From: Spirochaetaceae bacterium
Lineage (GTDB): Bacteria > Spirochaetota > Spirochaetia > SZUA-6 > Bin103
Assembly: GCA_026710565.1 (NCBI GenBank)
Contig: JAPOQV010000420.1
Location: 1 to 25,116, forward strand
DNA: 25,116 bases
Reading direction: 5' to 3'
A program made the translations under genes and the position numbers. Positions 6,614-14,733 of the stretch are shown in pieces (position 1 is the stretch's first letter; each line of letters opens with the position of its first letter). A model generated the notes under the pieces. It searched no databases, was not told the DNA's origin, and saw only the letters and a list, made by a program, of their open reading frames with translations.

Positions 6614-7807
6614 TCACACACCCTGGGTCCCTGGGTGGTCGTCGCAAAGGAGCCGCACCCGGCGGAATAAGAGAGCCCGCGGGCGGGGTCCGAGGAGCGG
6701 GAGACTTTGGGAGAACTCGGCATCAGAGCGCCGTAGCGACCAAGTCGCCCACCTCGGTGGTGGAGTAGCCCATCCTGCCGGCGGACATGCTCTGCATCTT
6801 CGGCGTGGTAGCCCGGATCGCGTTCTCGACCCCCTCTGCGACGCGCGGGCCAGGTTGTCCAGCCCCTTCTGCTCGCCGGTGACCGACAGCAGCATGCCCA
6901 TGGCGGCGATGGCCGCGATCGGGTTGATCACGTTCTTGCCGGTGTACTTCGGCGCCGAACCGCCCATGCACTTGAACATGCTGCAGCCGCCCGGATCGGG
7001 GTTGATGTTGCCGCCGGCGCTGACGCCCAGACCGCCCTGAATCATGGCGCCGATGTCGGTGATGATGTCGCCGAACATGTTGGGCACCACGACCGTGTCG
7101 TAGTACTCCGGGTTCTTGACGAACCACATGCAGGCGGCGTCGATGTGGTTGTAGTCACGGGTCACGTCGGGGTACTCGGGGCCCATCTCGTGGAACGCGC
7201 GCTCCCACAGGTTGGCCGCGTAGGTGAGCACGTTGGTCTTGTGCACGAGCGTGAGCTGCATCTTGTCCTTGCGTCGTCGGCACAGCTCGAAGGCGTAGCG
7301 CAGGCAGCGGTCGACGCCGAAGCGGGTGGCGATCATCTCCTGGGTCGCCACCTCCTGCGGGGTGTTCTTGCGCAGGAAGCCGCCGGCGCCGCAGTACAGG
7401 TCCTCGGTGTTCTCGCGCACGACCTCGAAGCTGATGTCCTCCGGCCCCTTGTCCTTGAGCGGCGTGTCCACGCCGGGGTAGAGCTTGATGGGCCGCAGGT
7501 TGATGTACTGGTCGAGCTGGAAGCGGATGGCCAGCAGCAACCCCTTCTCCAGGATGCCCGGCGTCACTTCCGGGTGGCCGATGGCCCCCAGGTAGATGGC
7601 GTCGAACTGGCGCAGCTCGTCGATCTGCTGCTCGGTGATCACCTCGCCGGTGGCAAGGTAGCGCTCCCCGCCGTAGTCGAAGTCGACCCGCTCGTAGGAG
7701 ATTCCCTCCAGCGGGGCCACCGCCTCCAGCACCTTGCAGGCCTCGGCGGTTACCTCCGGTCCCGTGCCGTCACCGCCGATGACGGCGATCTTTATCGAAT
7801 CGGACAA
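6614..7807 (-). CDS. leuB: 3-isopropylmalate/isocitrate dehydrogenase family protein, 3' frameshift
   Basis: NAD-dependent beta-decarboxylating dehydrogenase of the LeuB/Icd family. The best fit is 3-isopropylmalate dehydrogenase of leucine synthesis, with tartrate dehydrogenase-type paralogues as alternative. The start is TTG, with GGGGAGGA five bases upstream. Visible residues include GGDGTGPE (11-18), the substrate arginines Arg95, Arg105 and Arg131, Tyr138, Lys190 in LVHKTN, and the metal aspartates Asp223, Asp247 and Asp251. The usual EPVHGSAP segment reads KCMGGSAP (279-286). After about residue 321 the frame is wrong: one base appears to be missing in a CGCGCG run at 6842-6847. The expected tail (VAEGVENAIRATTPKMQS onward) continues in the neighbouring frame to a stop at 6723, giving about 360 aa. 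As written, the reading frame runs on with an unrelated Arg/Pro-rich tail. Mutation and sequencing error cannot be told apart here. Confidence 0.82.
   Translation of the reverse strand: MSDSIKIAVIGGDGTGPEVTAEACKVLEAVAPLEGISYERVDFDYGGERYLATGEVITEQQIDELRQFDAIYLGAIGHPEVTPGILEKGLLLAIRFQLDQYINLRPIKLYPGVDTPLKDKGPEDISFEVVRENTEDLYCGAGGFLRKNTPQEVATQEMIATRFGVDRCLRYAFELCRRRKDKMQLTLVHKTNVLTYAANLWERAFHEMGPEYPDVTRDYNHIDAACMWFVKNPEYYDTVVVPNMFGDIITDIGAMIQGGLGVSAGGNINPDPGGCSMFKCMGGSAPKYTGKNVINPIAAIAAMGMLLSVTGEQKGLDNLARASQRGSRTRSGLPRRRCRACPPAGWATPPPRWATWSLRRSDAEFSQSLPLLGPRPRALLFRRVRLLCDDHPGTQGV
6646..6660. repeat. second arm of the 15-bp inverted repeat
   Basis: AAAGGAGCCGCACCC, inverted relative to 6347-6361 and followed directly by GGCGGAATA, a motif also seen near the first arm. 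It lies beyond the expected natural end of the leuB-like gene. Confidence 0.5.
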
Positions 7808-7831
7808 CTGTTCCTCCCCTTGTGCGGCGCG

Positions 7832-7837
7832 ATCCTA
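7832..7837 (-). promoter_or_regulatory. possible -10 element of the leuB-like gene
   Basis: TAGGAT on the minus strand, 24 bases before the TTG start and its strong ribosome binding site, within the 143-bp divergent gap to the next gene. No good -35 box accompanies it, so this is weak. Confidence 0.25.
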
Positions 7838-7950
7838 CCAGATCTCCCGCCGGCCGGCATGGCGATTCGGTCGCTGAGCGCGGCAGGGACCTCACGCTGG
7901 CGTGCGTCCTATGCTCCGGGGAATCCGACAGGACCCCACAGGAGGTGCCC

Positions 7951-8667
7951 ATGGCCGACGCAACGACCGCGACGAACCACAAGACACCCGGCTACGAGCG
8001 CTGGCCCGAGCAGAAGCGCCGGCGGCTGGTGACCGAGGAGTACGAGTACGACTTCCCGTTCCACTACGCCAACGTCACCGTGAACCGGCGGTTCTACCGG
8101 GGAAGCGAGTTCCACGGCGTGGAGATGAACGTGGTCAACTCGCCCAACGGCGTCGAGGGCTACACGCCGATGGCCGCCGACTCGATCCTCGTCGAGGAGA
8201 CCCATCCGATCGTGCGCATCGCCGTGATCGGCAGCGCCTGCACGCCGCCGGGCTACGTGCAGATCGAGTGCGACGTCCTGCCCGAGTGGCGGCAGCCGCC
8301 CGAGCTCGAGGGCGTGATGCCGGTGCGCATGCGCGCCACCGACCTGTGGGGCGGCCACCTGCGCGTGGACCAGTGGTACTCCCGCGACGAGCGGCCCGCC
8401 GACTTCAAGGGGGTCGCCTACGACCCGCTGCCGGAGTCGACCAAGGAGCGCTATCCGTTCCTGAGCGACGGCTCACAGAAGGCGCACTACCGGGAGTTCC
8501 CGCACACCGGCATGTCGTGCGCGACCTTCGAGACGCCGCCGAGCCGCAGGATCACCGTGATGGGCGGCAGCCAGCCGCCGGGCTGGCCGACCGACAACTA
8601 CCCGGACGACCAGCACTACTCGTTCCGTACGCTGCGCACGATCGTCCGCCTGCCGGACGGCGACTGA
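7951..8667 (+). CDS. uncharacterised 238-aa protein
   Basis: I do not recognise this family. The start is ATG, with GGAGGT at 7941-7946. The frame is open further upstream, but that part has no ribosome binding site. The protein is soluble-looking, with no signal peptide or membrane segment. It is rich in Tyr, Trp, Pro and Glu, and has conserved-looking stretches such as VVNSPNGVEGYTPMAADS, RMRATDLWGGHLRVDQWYS and FPHTGMSCATFETPP. Codon use matches the high-GC neighbours. It is divergent from the leuB-like gene and ends 18 bp from the convergent glycosidase-like gene. It may be a beta-rich enzyme accessory or a metabolic enzyme of an undefined family; the sequence does not decide. Confidence 0.72.
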   Translation: MADATTATNHKTPGYERWPEQKRRRLVTEEYEYDFPFHYANVTVNRRFYRGSEFHGVEMNVVNSPNGVEGYTPMAADSILVEETHPIVRIAVIGSACTPPGYVQIECDVLPEWRQPPELEGVMPVRMRATDLWGGHLRVDQWYSRDERPADFKGVAYDPLPESTKERYPFLSDGSQKAHYREFPHTGMSCATFETPPSRRITVMGGSQPPGWPTDNYPDDQHYSFRTLRTIVRLPDGD

Positions 8668-8683
8668 CCGGGCGGCCGCTCGG
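8668..8683. terminator. possible bidirectional terminator hairpin
   Basis: A 16-base near-palindrome centred on GGCC (CCGGGCGGCCGCTCGG, one G-T pair) fills the 18-bp gap between two convergent stop codons. No T-run follows, so the terminator role is inferred from position. Confidence 0.35.
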
Positions 8684-8685
8684 CG

Positions 8686-10296
8686 TCACGCTTGCGGGGC
8701 ATCCTCGACCGCGAAGGAATAGAGACTGCAGTCGCGGGAGAAGAAGCGCAGCTTGGCGCCGCGGGCCAGCACGTCCCGCGGCAGCCCGGCACGGCTCGTC
8801 CAACGCACGGCGTGGCGCGTCGCGTCACCGTGGAACGGCCGGCACGCCGCTCGCTCGTAGCCGGGCGCCACGCGGTCGGCGGCGTCGGCAAGCTCGACCT
8901 CCAGGTAGCCCTTGGGGCCGCAGCGGGCGTTGACGACCAGCTCGGAGCCGGGGCTCGTGAACGGGCGGGTCACGAAAAGCGCCGGCCGCACGGTGGAGTC
9001 GAGCGAGCAGAACCCGTCGGGCCGCAGCGTCGCCAGCCCCAGCGCCGTCTTGGTGACGCCGGGCTCGTCCGGCATGTCCAGCCCCTCGCGCTCGCCGAAC
9101 AGGTACCAGTCGTGGTGGCAGGCGGCGCCGCCGTAGTAGATGCGGATCGCGTCGTCGCCCTGGATGACCGAGGCGCCCACCTCGACCATGTACGGGTCCC
9201 ATGAGCCGGGGCTCAGGCCCAGGAAGGTGCGCCCGCGCTCCATGCGCGTCCAGTCGTAGGCGTTGCGGCTGTACAGAAGCTGCACGTCCACCGTGTTGTC
9301 CACGGCGTGGAAGACGTTGAGGAAGCCGACGTAGTACTCGCCGGCGCGGATCACCGGCAGGGAGTAGAACCCCTCGTCCAGGTTGTCCTGGCGGTCGTCC
9401 GGGACCAGCAGCTCGCGCAGGGTCGGCCACTGGTCGAGCCGGTTGCTGTTGGTCACGAACACGCGGCGCTTGTTCATCAACAGCGGGTTGTCCGGGTAGT
9501 AGGGCGAGTTCCAGCTCCCCGCCAGGTGCACGGGCTGGTCGCGGAAGCTCAGCCGGTCGCCCATCGCCGTCTCGCGCACGGTGAGCAGGTATTGCCCGGT
9601 CTCGACGTCGGGCAGCACCATCATCTCGTCGCCCAGGCGCCGCTCACGGATGCGGCCGACCGTGATCGGCTCCTCGCCGCCGGCCCAGGAGCGGCCGTCG
9701 GTGGAGTGCGCGACGCGGATCTGTGACTCGGTGACGCTGAGCTGCTCGGAGAGCTGGCGCCAGTACAGGGACTTGAATCGCCGGGCCGGGTCCTGCTCCA
9801 GCTCGTCGCGGAAGAAGCACGCCACGTACACTTGGCCGTGGCGGCCGCCGCCCAGGCAGATGTTGGTCTTGCGGCCGTCGACCTCCAGGTAGTCGAGCTC
9901 GGGCTTGCGCCACTCGATGCCGTCCTCGGACTCGGCGTACAGCCAGCGGTTGTCGGTGGTCTCGAACTGGAACCCGGAGACCATGAACGCCTCCGACAGA
10001 GACTTCCGGCCGCCCGTCGCCGCCGGCCTCGCCTTGGGGGTGTTCGCCATGAAGGTCCGGTAGTCCCACGCGTAGTCGCAGTACCAGCACTTGTAGAGTT
10101 GCTCGTCCGGATCGTGGGCGACGCACATGGTCCCGGTGCGGATGTAAGGGTCCTGCTCCCACGGGCGGTCCTTGCGGATCAGGGGATTGCGTTCGTGCTT
10201 GACGGGCAGGTGCATGCGCCGGGTCATGGTCTGCACCATCTCGATGATGTGGTTGTCGAAGAAGAGCTGCCGGCGCGTACCGATGTCGATGTTCAT
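8686..10296 (-). CDS. glycosidase-like (GH32/43-type beta-propeller) protein
   Basis: Protein of 536 aa. The ATG at 10296 is preceded by GGAGATGA; the frame is open to 10386, but the added 30 residues look non-coding. The N-terminus (RRQLFFDNHIIE, then MTRRMHLPVKHERNPLI) matches a widespread type of environmental glycoside-hydrolase-like protein. There the opening reads 'LF.DDHLIE' and the chain folds as a five-bladed propeller related to GH32/GH43. Later blades show WLYAESEDGIEWRKPEL, VAHSTDGRSWAG, YSRNAYDWTRMERGRTFLG and the IRIYYGGA segment. The C-terminal 100 residues look like a beta-sandwich. There is no obvious signal peptide. The substrate cannot be read from sequence, although the carbohydrate importer 800 bp away makes a sugar plausible. 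Catalytic acids were not assigned with confidence. Confidence 0.65.
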   Translation of the reverse strand: MNIDIGTRRQLFFDNHIIEMVQTMTRRMHLPVKHERNPLIRKDRPWEQDPYIRTGTMCVAHDPDEQLYKCWYCDYAWDYRTFMANTPKARPAATGGRKSLSEAFMVSGFQFETTDNRWLYAESEDGIEWRKPELDYLEVDGRKTNICLGGGRHGQVYVACFFRDELEQDPARRFKSLYWRQLSEQLSVTESQIRVAHSTDGRSWAGGEEPITVGRIRERRLGDEMMVLPDVETGQYLLTVRETAMGDRLSFRDQPVHLAGSWNSPYYPDNPLLMNKRRVFVTNSNRLDQWPTLRELLVPDDRQDNLDEGFYSLPVIRAGEYYVGFLNVFHAVDNTVDVQLLYSRNAYDWTRMERGRTFLGLSPGSWDPYMVEVGASVIQGDDAIRIYYGGAACHHDWYLFGEREGLDMPDEPGVTKTALGLATLRPDGFCSLDSTVRPALFVTRPFTSPGSELVVNARCGPKGYLEVELADAADRVAPGYERAACRPFHGDATRHAVRWTSRAGLPRDVLARGAKLRFFSRDCSLYSFAVEDAPQA

Positions 10297-10384
10297 GGGC
10301 TCATCTCCATGACGGCGGTGGGTTCGCGCATGGTAGCGTAGCGCCTCTCCGATGGCGTGGCGGCGAGGGGAGGAGATCGTCCTC

Positions 10385-11062
10385 ATGGATGTCCTTACAC
10401 TGGACAGCGTGCCGCACTTCGCGCTGCGCGCGTGGCCTCCCGGCCGTCAGATCCTTCACCGCGACGTCGTGGCCGGCAAGGTGATCCTCGCCCGGTCCAT
10501 GACGGTCGTCCACGACCGGGACGACGAGGTGGCGCTGTATCAGGCGTGCGGCGGGCCCGTCACGGTGGTGGACACCGCGTGGGCCGTGGATGTGATGACT
10601 CGCGAGGGACTCCGCGGCCTCACGATTGCCGACTGGCCGTACATCTCACGGGCCTGGACGGATACCAACGTCCTGATGCTCACCGCGCCGGAGACGTGGC
10701 ACAGCGTGTGGCTGATGTGGGAGGCGCCGACCTGGGAATTCCGGTGCTGGTACGTGAACCTGCAGACGCCGCTGAAGAGGACGGCGCGGGGGTTCGATAC
10801 GTCCGACAGGGCGCTCGACGTGGTCATCGCTCCGAACGGCGACCACACATGGAAGGACGAAGACCACCTCGAGCGCGCGGTCGAGGTCGGCTGGATCTCC
10901 GCCGCCGATGCGCGGCAGGTCAGGAGCGAGGGGGAGCGGGTGATCGAGCGCGCAGCGCGACGCGAGTATCCCTTCGACGGGGAGCTGATCCAGTGGCGGC
11001 CCGATCCGAAGTGGCCGATCCCGGAGCTGCCGGCCGACTGGGCCGCGAATGCAGGAGAGTAA
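10385..11062 (+). CDS. DUF402 domain protein (FomD/nucleoside-phosphatase-like)
   Basis: Protein of 225 aa. The ATG at 10385 follows GGGGAGGAGA; an in-frame ATG at 10352 lacks such a site. The core at about 110-185 fits DUF402: WYVNLQTPLKRTARGFDTSD, then LDVVIAPNGDHTWKDEDHLE, then VGWISAADARQVRSEGERVI. The clustered acidic residues form the metal site of characterised members, some of which are nucleoside di/triphosphatases (Ntdp) or FomD-type hydrolases. The protein is cytoplasmic. It is divergent from the propeller gene across 88 bp, which must contain both promoters. The exact substrate is unknown. Confidence 0.75.
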   Translation: MDVLTLDSVPHFALRAWPPGRQILHRDVVAGKVILARSMTVVHDRDDEVALYQACGGPVTVVDTAWAVDVMTREGLRGLTIADWPYISRAWTDTNVLMLTAPETWHSVWLMWEAPTWEFRCWYVNLQTPLKRTARGFDTSDRALDVVIAPNGDHTWKDEDHLERAVEVGWISAADARQVRSEGERVIERAARREYPFDGELIQWRPDPKWPIPELPADWAANAGE

Positions 11063-11077
11063 GCCGGCATCGTCGTC

Positions 11078-11821
11078 TTGACCATGCCGGATCCGTTCTC
11101 TAGTGTCGCCGTACGATACCGTTATCCGAGGAGACAACGCCGAGATCGTCTTCAACAGCGACGCCGAGGTGCTTCCAAGGACAACGACGTGTTCATGATC
11201 GGCATCGACATACCCGTTCCCGGTTTCCCCTTCATGGGAGCTGACAACTACGGAATCTCACAGATGACGGGCACGTGGTTTGCCGATCATGTCGAGGAGA
11301 TCTACGGCGGCTGGGACAACGTGGACGTGGTATTTCTGAGCTGGACCGCGGCCAGTGGTGAGAGCACGGCGCTCAGAACCACCGGCGTCGCCGATGTCCT
11401 GACCGCACGATTCGGCGCGACGGGAGTGCTCGACGGAGAGGGCTCGAAAGTGGTCAGCGTGAACGCCACCGGCCTGGTGGAGGGTGGCCAGGAGGAGATA
11501 CTGAACGCGCTGGCGGCGCACCCGGACGCGGAGAACATCGTCTACTTCACCTGGAACAATCCGGAGGCTGCCGGCGTGGTCGAGGGCGCCAAGCTCGCGG
11601 GCAGATGGGATCCTGACAAGTGGACGGTGATCGGGATGGGAATCGACGAGTTCGGGACGGAGCTCATGGAAGCCGGGGAGCTGGACGTCGACGTCAACTT
11701 CCACTTCGACGAGTACGCCAGATACCTCATCCCCGGCGCGCTTGCGCACATGCACGGCAATCCCGTTCCTTCACACATGTTCGTGGAGATGGAGCTCCTG
11801 GAGAGCCCGCAATACCGGTAG
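11078..11821 (+). pseudogene. 5'-truncated sugar ABC substrate-binding protein
   Basis: From about 11190 onward the frame encodes the second lobe of a type I periplasmic sugar-binding protein (ribose-like): FMIGIDIPVPGFPFMGADNY, GLVEGGQEEILNALAAHPD, VYFTWNNPEAAGVVEGAKLA, WTVIGMGIDEFGTELMEAG. The signal peptide and first lobe, roughly 130 residues, are missing; instead the frame opens with an Arg-rich, non-homologous stretch. A neighbouring frame just upstream (about 11100-11180) reads EIVFNSDAEVL, which looks like a leftover of the first lobe separated by an indel. It sits directly before the permeases, where an intact binding protein is expected. Export is impossible without the leader, so the product is probably non-functional. 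Confidence 0.72.
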
Positions 11822-11910
11822 CCAAGCGAGGGTGCGCGTTAGATCTGGCGGCGTGTGACGGCTCGACGCCGGCGCAGCCGCCAAGTTCATGATGCTACCG
11901 CGCGAACAGG

Positions 11911-12951
11911 TTGGCCGTGCACAGACGCAAAAGGACCCGGCGCACGAGGACCCCGCGCAGAAGGATCCGGATCAGCAATACCGTTGCGATCCTGTTGGTG
12001 ACCGTCGCCATGGTAGGGGCCTTCGCGGTCATCGGCGAGTCGTCCGGCAACAACTTCGTGTCGCTCGGCAACTTCAAGACGCTGCTGCGGAGCATGGTCA
12101 TCTCCGGGGTGATCGCGCTCGGATTGACCCCGCTCATGATAGCGAGGGGCCTGGATCTGTCGTTCGGTTCCAGCCTCTCGTTCAGCTCGGTCATCACCGC
12201 GCTGTTGTACACCAACATGGGCGTCAGTCTCTGGATTGCCCTGCTCGTCGCGGTGCTGGTGTGCGTTCTGGTCGGGATGCTGAACGGCGTCTTCATCGTG
12301 AAGCTCAAGCTCATCCCCCTCCTGTTTACCCTGGGGATGTTGTTCATCCTGAGGTCGCTGGCGCTGTACGCCGCCACCATCGGGGAGGAGGGCGCCGTGG
12401 GACAGGGCTCGCAGGGATTCATGATCCTCGTCATGAGCGACGAGTTGTACGGCTTCTACACCGGGTCCTTTCTGCTGGTCCCCCTCATGTTCTGGGTGCT
12501 CGTCGTGCTGGTCGTCGTCTACTGGCTGACGATGGACTACACCAAGCTGGGAGCCTGGATCAAGGCGATCGGCGGCAATCCGGAGATCGCCACCATCTTC
12601 GGTATCAGGACCGACCGCATCCTGATGCTGCTCTACGCCTCCGCCGGGCTCCTGACCGGTATCGCCACCATCATGATGGTCTCGGCGTCCGGGGTCGGAT
12701 CTCCGTTCTTCGGCGACACGATGCCTCTGAGAGTGCTGTCGGCCGTTCTGATCGGGGGGGTAGCCCTTACCGGAGGCAGCGGCAACGTGTTCGGCACGGT
12801 GCTGGGTACGGTAGCCATCACCGTGCTGTACAACGGACTTGCCACCATGAATGTCGGCTCGAACTACATCCTGGTCATCCAGGGTCTGATGTTGATCGTC
12901 ATCGTGGCCTGTTATGCCTGGCGTGACCGGCGGCAGGTTGCAAGTGACTGA
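11911..12951 (+). CDS. sugar ABC transporter permease (RbsC/BPD_transp_2 type)
   Basis: Inner-membrane permease of a ribose/xylose-type importer, about 346 aa. A TTG at 11911 and a GTG at 11917 both fit; CAGG six bases before the GTG slightly favours the latter. A basic N-terminus (RRKRTRRTRTPRRR) is followed by about nine hydrophobic segments. Family landmarks are VISGVIALGLTPLMIARGLD, LSFGSS, LNGVFIVKL and the ATPase-contact loop AIGGNPEIATIFGI, then the GGVALTGGSGNVFGTVLG region near the C-terminus. It overlaps the next permease by 8 bp, so the two are coupled and probably pair as a heterodimer. Confidence 0.88.
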   Translation: MAVHRRKRTRRTRTPRRRIRISNTVAILLVTVAMVGAFAVIGESSGNNFVSLGNFKTLLRSMVISGVIALGLTPLMIARGLDLSFGSSLSFSSVITALLYTNMGVSLWIALLVAVLVCVLVGMLNGVFIVKLKLIPLLFTLGMLFILRSLALYAATIGEEGAVGQGSQGFMILVMSDELYGFYTGSFLLVPLMFWVLVVLVVVYWLTMDYTKLGAWIKAIGGNPEIATIFGIRTDRILMLLYASAGLLTGIATIMMVSASGVGSPFFGDTMPLRVLSAVLIGGVALTGGSGNVFGTVLGTVAITVLYNGLATMNVGSNYILVIQGLMLIVIVACYAWRDRRQVASD

Positions 12952-13948
12952 CACGTCGGCGTCCGGGGTCAGGCCGGCGGCTCGCAGCGCAATGCGCCTG
13001 TTGAACGCGAAGTCCGTGCTGCCGGTTCTGACCCTGTTCTACGTCGTGATGATCGCCGCCTTCTCGCTGGCCAACCCCATCTTCATCAGCGCACAGAACA
13101 TCGGCAGCATCATTCTCAACCTCGGCATTCCCGGTATCGTGGCCATCGGCCTGACCTTTGTCGTGCTCTCCGGTCACGTCGATCTCTCGGTCGGCTCGAT
13201 ATTCGCGTTCTCCGCCTACATCACCGGGATCCTGATCCAGGAGGGAAGCGGCGTACCGATACCCGTCGGAATAGCCATGGGACTGCTGACCGGTGCTGCG
13301 GTTGGCGCGCTCAACGGCTTCGTGGTTACGGTGCTCGGCGTCAACTCGATCATCACGACACTCGGCACCATGGCGGTATTCAGGGGCCTGGCCCAGCTCC
13401 TGGGCAGCAACACCTATCTCACCAGAATCGAGAATGAAGCGCTGCTGTTCCTGGGCCGCGGCTATCTCTTCGACTACATCCCGGTGACATTCGCGTACAT
13501 GGTTGCGCTCCTGGCGATCTGCTCGCTGATCCTTGGCTTCACCAGATACGGGAGACACGTATACGCCACGGGCGCCAGTGAGATGGTCGCCAGGTTGTAT
13601 GGCGTGGCGACCGGGAAGATACAGTTCTCCACATTCGTCATTTCCGGATTGTTCTCTGCGGTTGGGGGGATCCTGCTCATGTCACAGCTCGCGCGGGCGT
13701 CCTACACGGCGGGGGAGGACCTGACCTTCAAGGCGCTCACGGTGGTGATCCTGGGCGGCATATCTCTCTCCGGCGGGCGGGGAGCGATGATCGGAGTGCT
13801 GGTCGCGATCTTCATCGTGGGCTCCATCGCCAATGGGCTGGCGGTCGTGCATGTCCCGATCAACGCCAGGGATGCATTCACGGGACTGGTTCTGATCGGG
13901 GCGATCGTCTTCGACTCCATCAGAAACAGGAATCTGGCGGCAGCCTAG
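12944..13948 (+). CDS. sugar ABC transporter permease, second subunit
   Basis: Second BPD_transp_2-type permease, 334 aa from a GTG at 12944, which lies in GTGACTGA overlapping the previous stop and has AGG six bases upstream. An ATG at 12914 would add ten residues with no ribosome binding site. Landmarks are LGIPGIVAIGLTFVVLSGHV, DLSVGSIFAFSAYI, GALNGFVVTVLGVNSIITTL, GTMAVFRGLAQL, the coupling loop ATGASEMVARLYGV and ILGGISLSGGRGAMIGVLVA. About nine to ten membrane segments. It shares the fold but not close sequence with the first permease, the usual state for paired permeases. The ATPase gene follows after one base. Confidence 0.88.
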   Translation: MTDTSASGVRPAARSAMRLLNAKSVLPVLTLFYVVMIAAFSLANPIFISAQNIGSIILNLGIPGIVAIGLTFVVLSGHVDLSVGSIFAFSAYITGILIQEGSGVPIPVGIAMGLLTGAAVGALNGFVVTVLGVNSIITTLGTMAVFRGLAQLLGSNTYLTRIENEALLFLGRGYLFDYIPVTFAYMVALLAICSLILGFTRYGRHVYATGASEMVARLYGVATGKIQFSTFVISGLFSAVGGILLMSQLARASYTAGEDLTFKALTVVILGGISLSGGRGAMIGVLVAIFIVGSIANGLAVVHVPINARDAFTGLVLIGAIVFDSIRNRNLAAA

Positions 13949-13949
13949 C

Positions 13950-14732
13950 ATGGCGCATCAGCAGGAGTCGGATGTGAACGGCGATGCCATCCTGGAAGTA
14001 CGCAACATCAGCAAGAGCTTCGGCGGCGTCAAGGCGGTCGATGACGTGGACGTGACGCTCCACAGGAACGAGATCATGGCAGTCGTCGGCGACAATGGCG
14101 CCGGCAAGTCCACGCTCATCAAGATGATTTCAGGCGTCTACAGCCGGGACAGCGGCACGATCCACGTGAACGGTGAGCTCGCTCACATCGAGAGCCCGAT
14201 GGACGCGAAGAACTACGGGATCGAGACGGTGTACCAGACCGAGAGCCTGATCAAGATTCTCGATGCGCCCGCGAACATCTTCCTGGGCAGGGAGAAGGTG
14301 AGGGACGACATCCTGGGCCGCCTGTTCAAGGTCCTGGACTTCGACTTCATGAAGAGAGAAACCGAGCAACTCCTCGAGCGATTCGGCATCACGTTGATGG
14401 ACATCAAGGGCGACACCCGCGACCTCTCCGGCGGACAGGCACAGACGGTGGCCATCGGCAGGGCCGTCTACTGGGGAGGCAAGATCCTCATCCTCGACGA
14501 GCCCACGAACAATCTCGGCGTCGTGCAGGAGCGGAGGGCGCTGGATCTGATCCGCAGGCTGAGAGACGAGTTCGACATGACCATCATCGTGATCAGTCAC
14601 AACCTCAAGCACGTCGTGGAACTCGTGGACCGGATCGTCGTGCTCAGGAACGGCAAGAAGATGAGAGAGCTCGTGAAAGACGATACGGACATGAACGAGA
14701 TCGTGTCCCTGATCACGGGAGCGACCGAGTGA
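13950..14732 (+). CDS. sugar ABC transporter ATP-binding protein (single domain)
   Basis: ATPase energising the two permeases, 260 aa. Walker A is GDNGAGKST (47-55), the Q-loop Gln is in VYQTE (about 96), the signature LSGGQ (159-163), Walker B ILILDE with Glu184, and the switch His217 in VISHN. It has one nucleotide-binding domain, like FrcA-type proteins, unlike RbsA with two fused domains, so it likely works as a homodimer. The ATG at 13950 is one base after the permease stop. A GTG at 13974 has a better ribosome binding site (CAGGAG, six bases ahead) and may be the true start, losing eight residues. It ends one base from the stop of the convergent oxygenase gene, leaving no room for a terminator. 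Confidence 0.9.
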   Translation: MAHQQESDVNGDAILEVRNISKSFGGVKAVDDVDVTLHRNEIMAVVGDNGAGKSTLIKMISGVYSRDSGTIHVNGELAHIESPMDAKNYGIETVYQTESLIKILDAPANIFLGREKVRDDILGRLFKVLDFDFMKRETEQLLERFGITLMDIKGDTRDLSGGQAQTVAIGRAVYWGGKILILDEPTNNLGVVQERRALDLIRRLRDEFDMTIIVISHNLKHVVELVDRIVVLRNGKKMRELVKDDTDMNEIVSLITGATE

Positions 14733-14733
14733 G

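Noticed and set aside
6299..7040. Overlapping plus-strand frames over the boundary and the leuB 3' end
   Set aside because: Pro/Arg-rich with no ribosome binding site; antisense to the dehydrogenase for much of their length.
11887..12954. 355-aa open frame antisense to the first permease
   Set aside because: Asp/His/Gln-rich, low-complexity product typical of the reverse strand of a hydrophobic membrane-protein gene.
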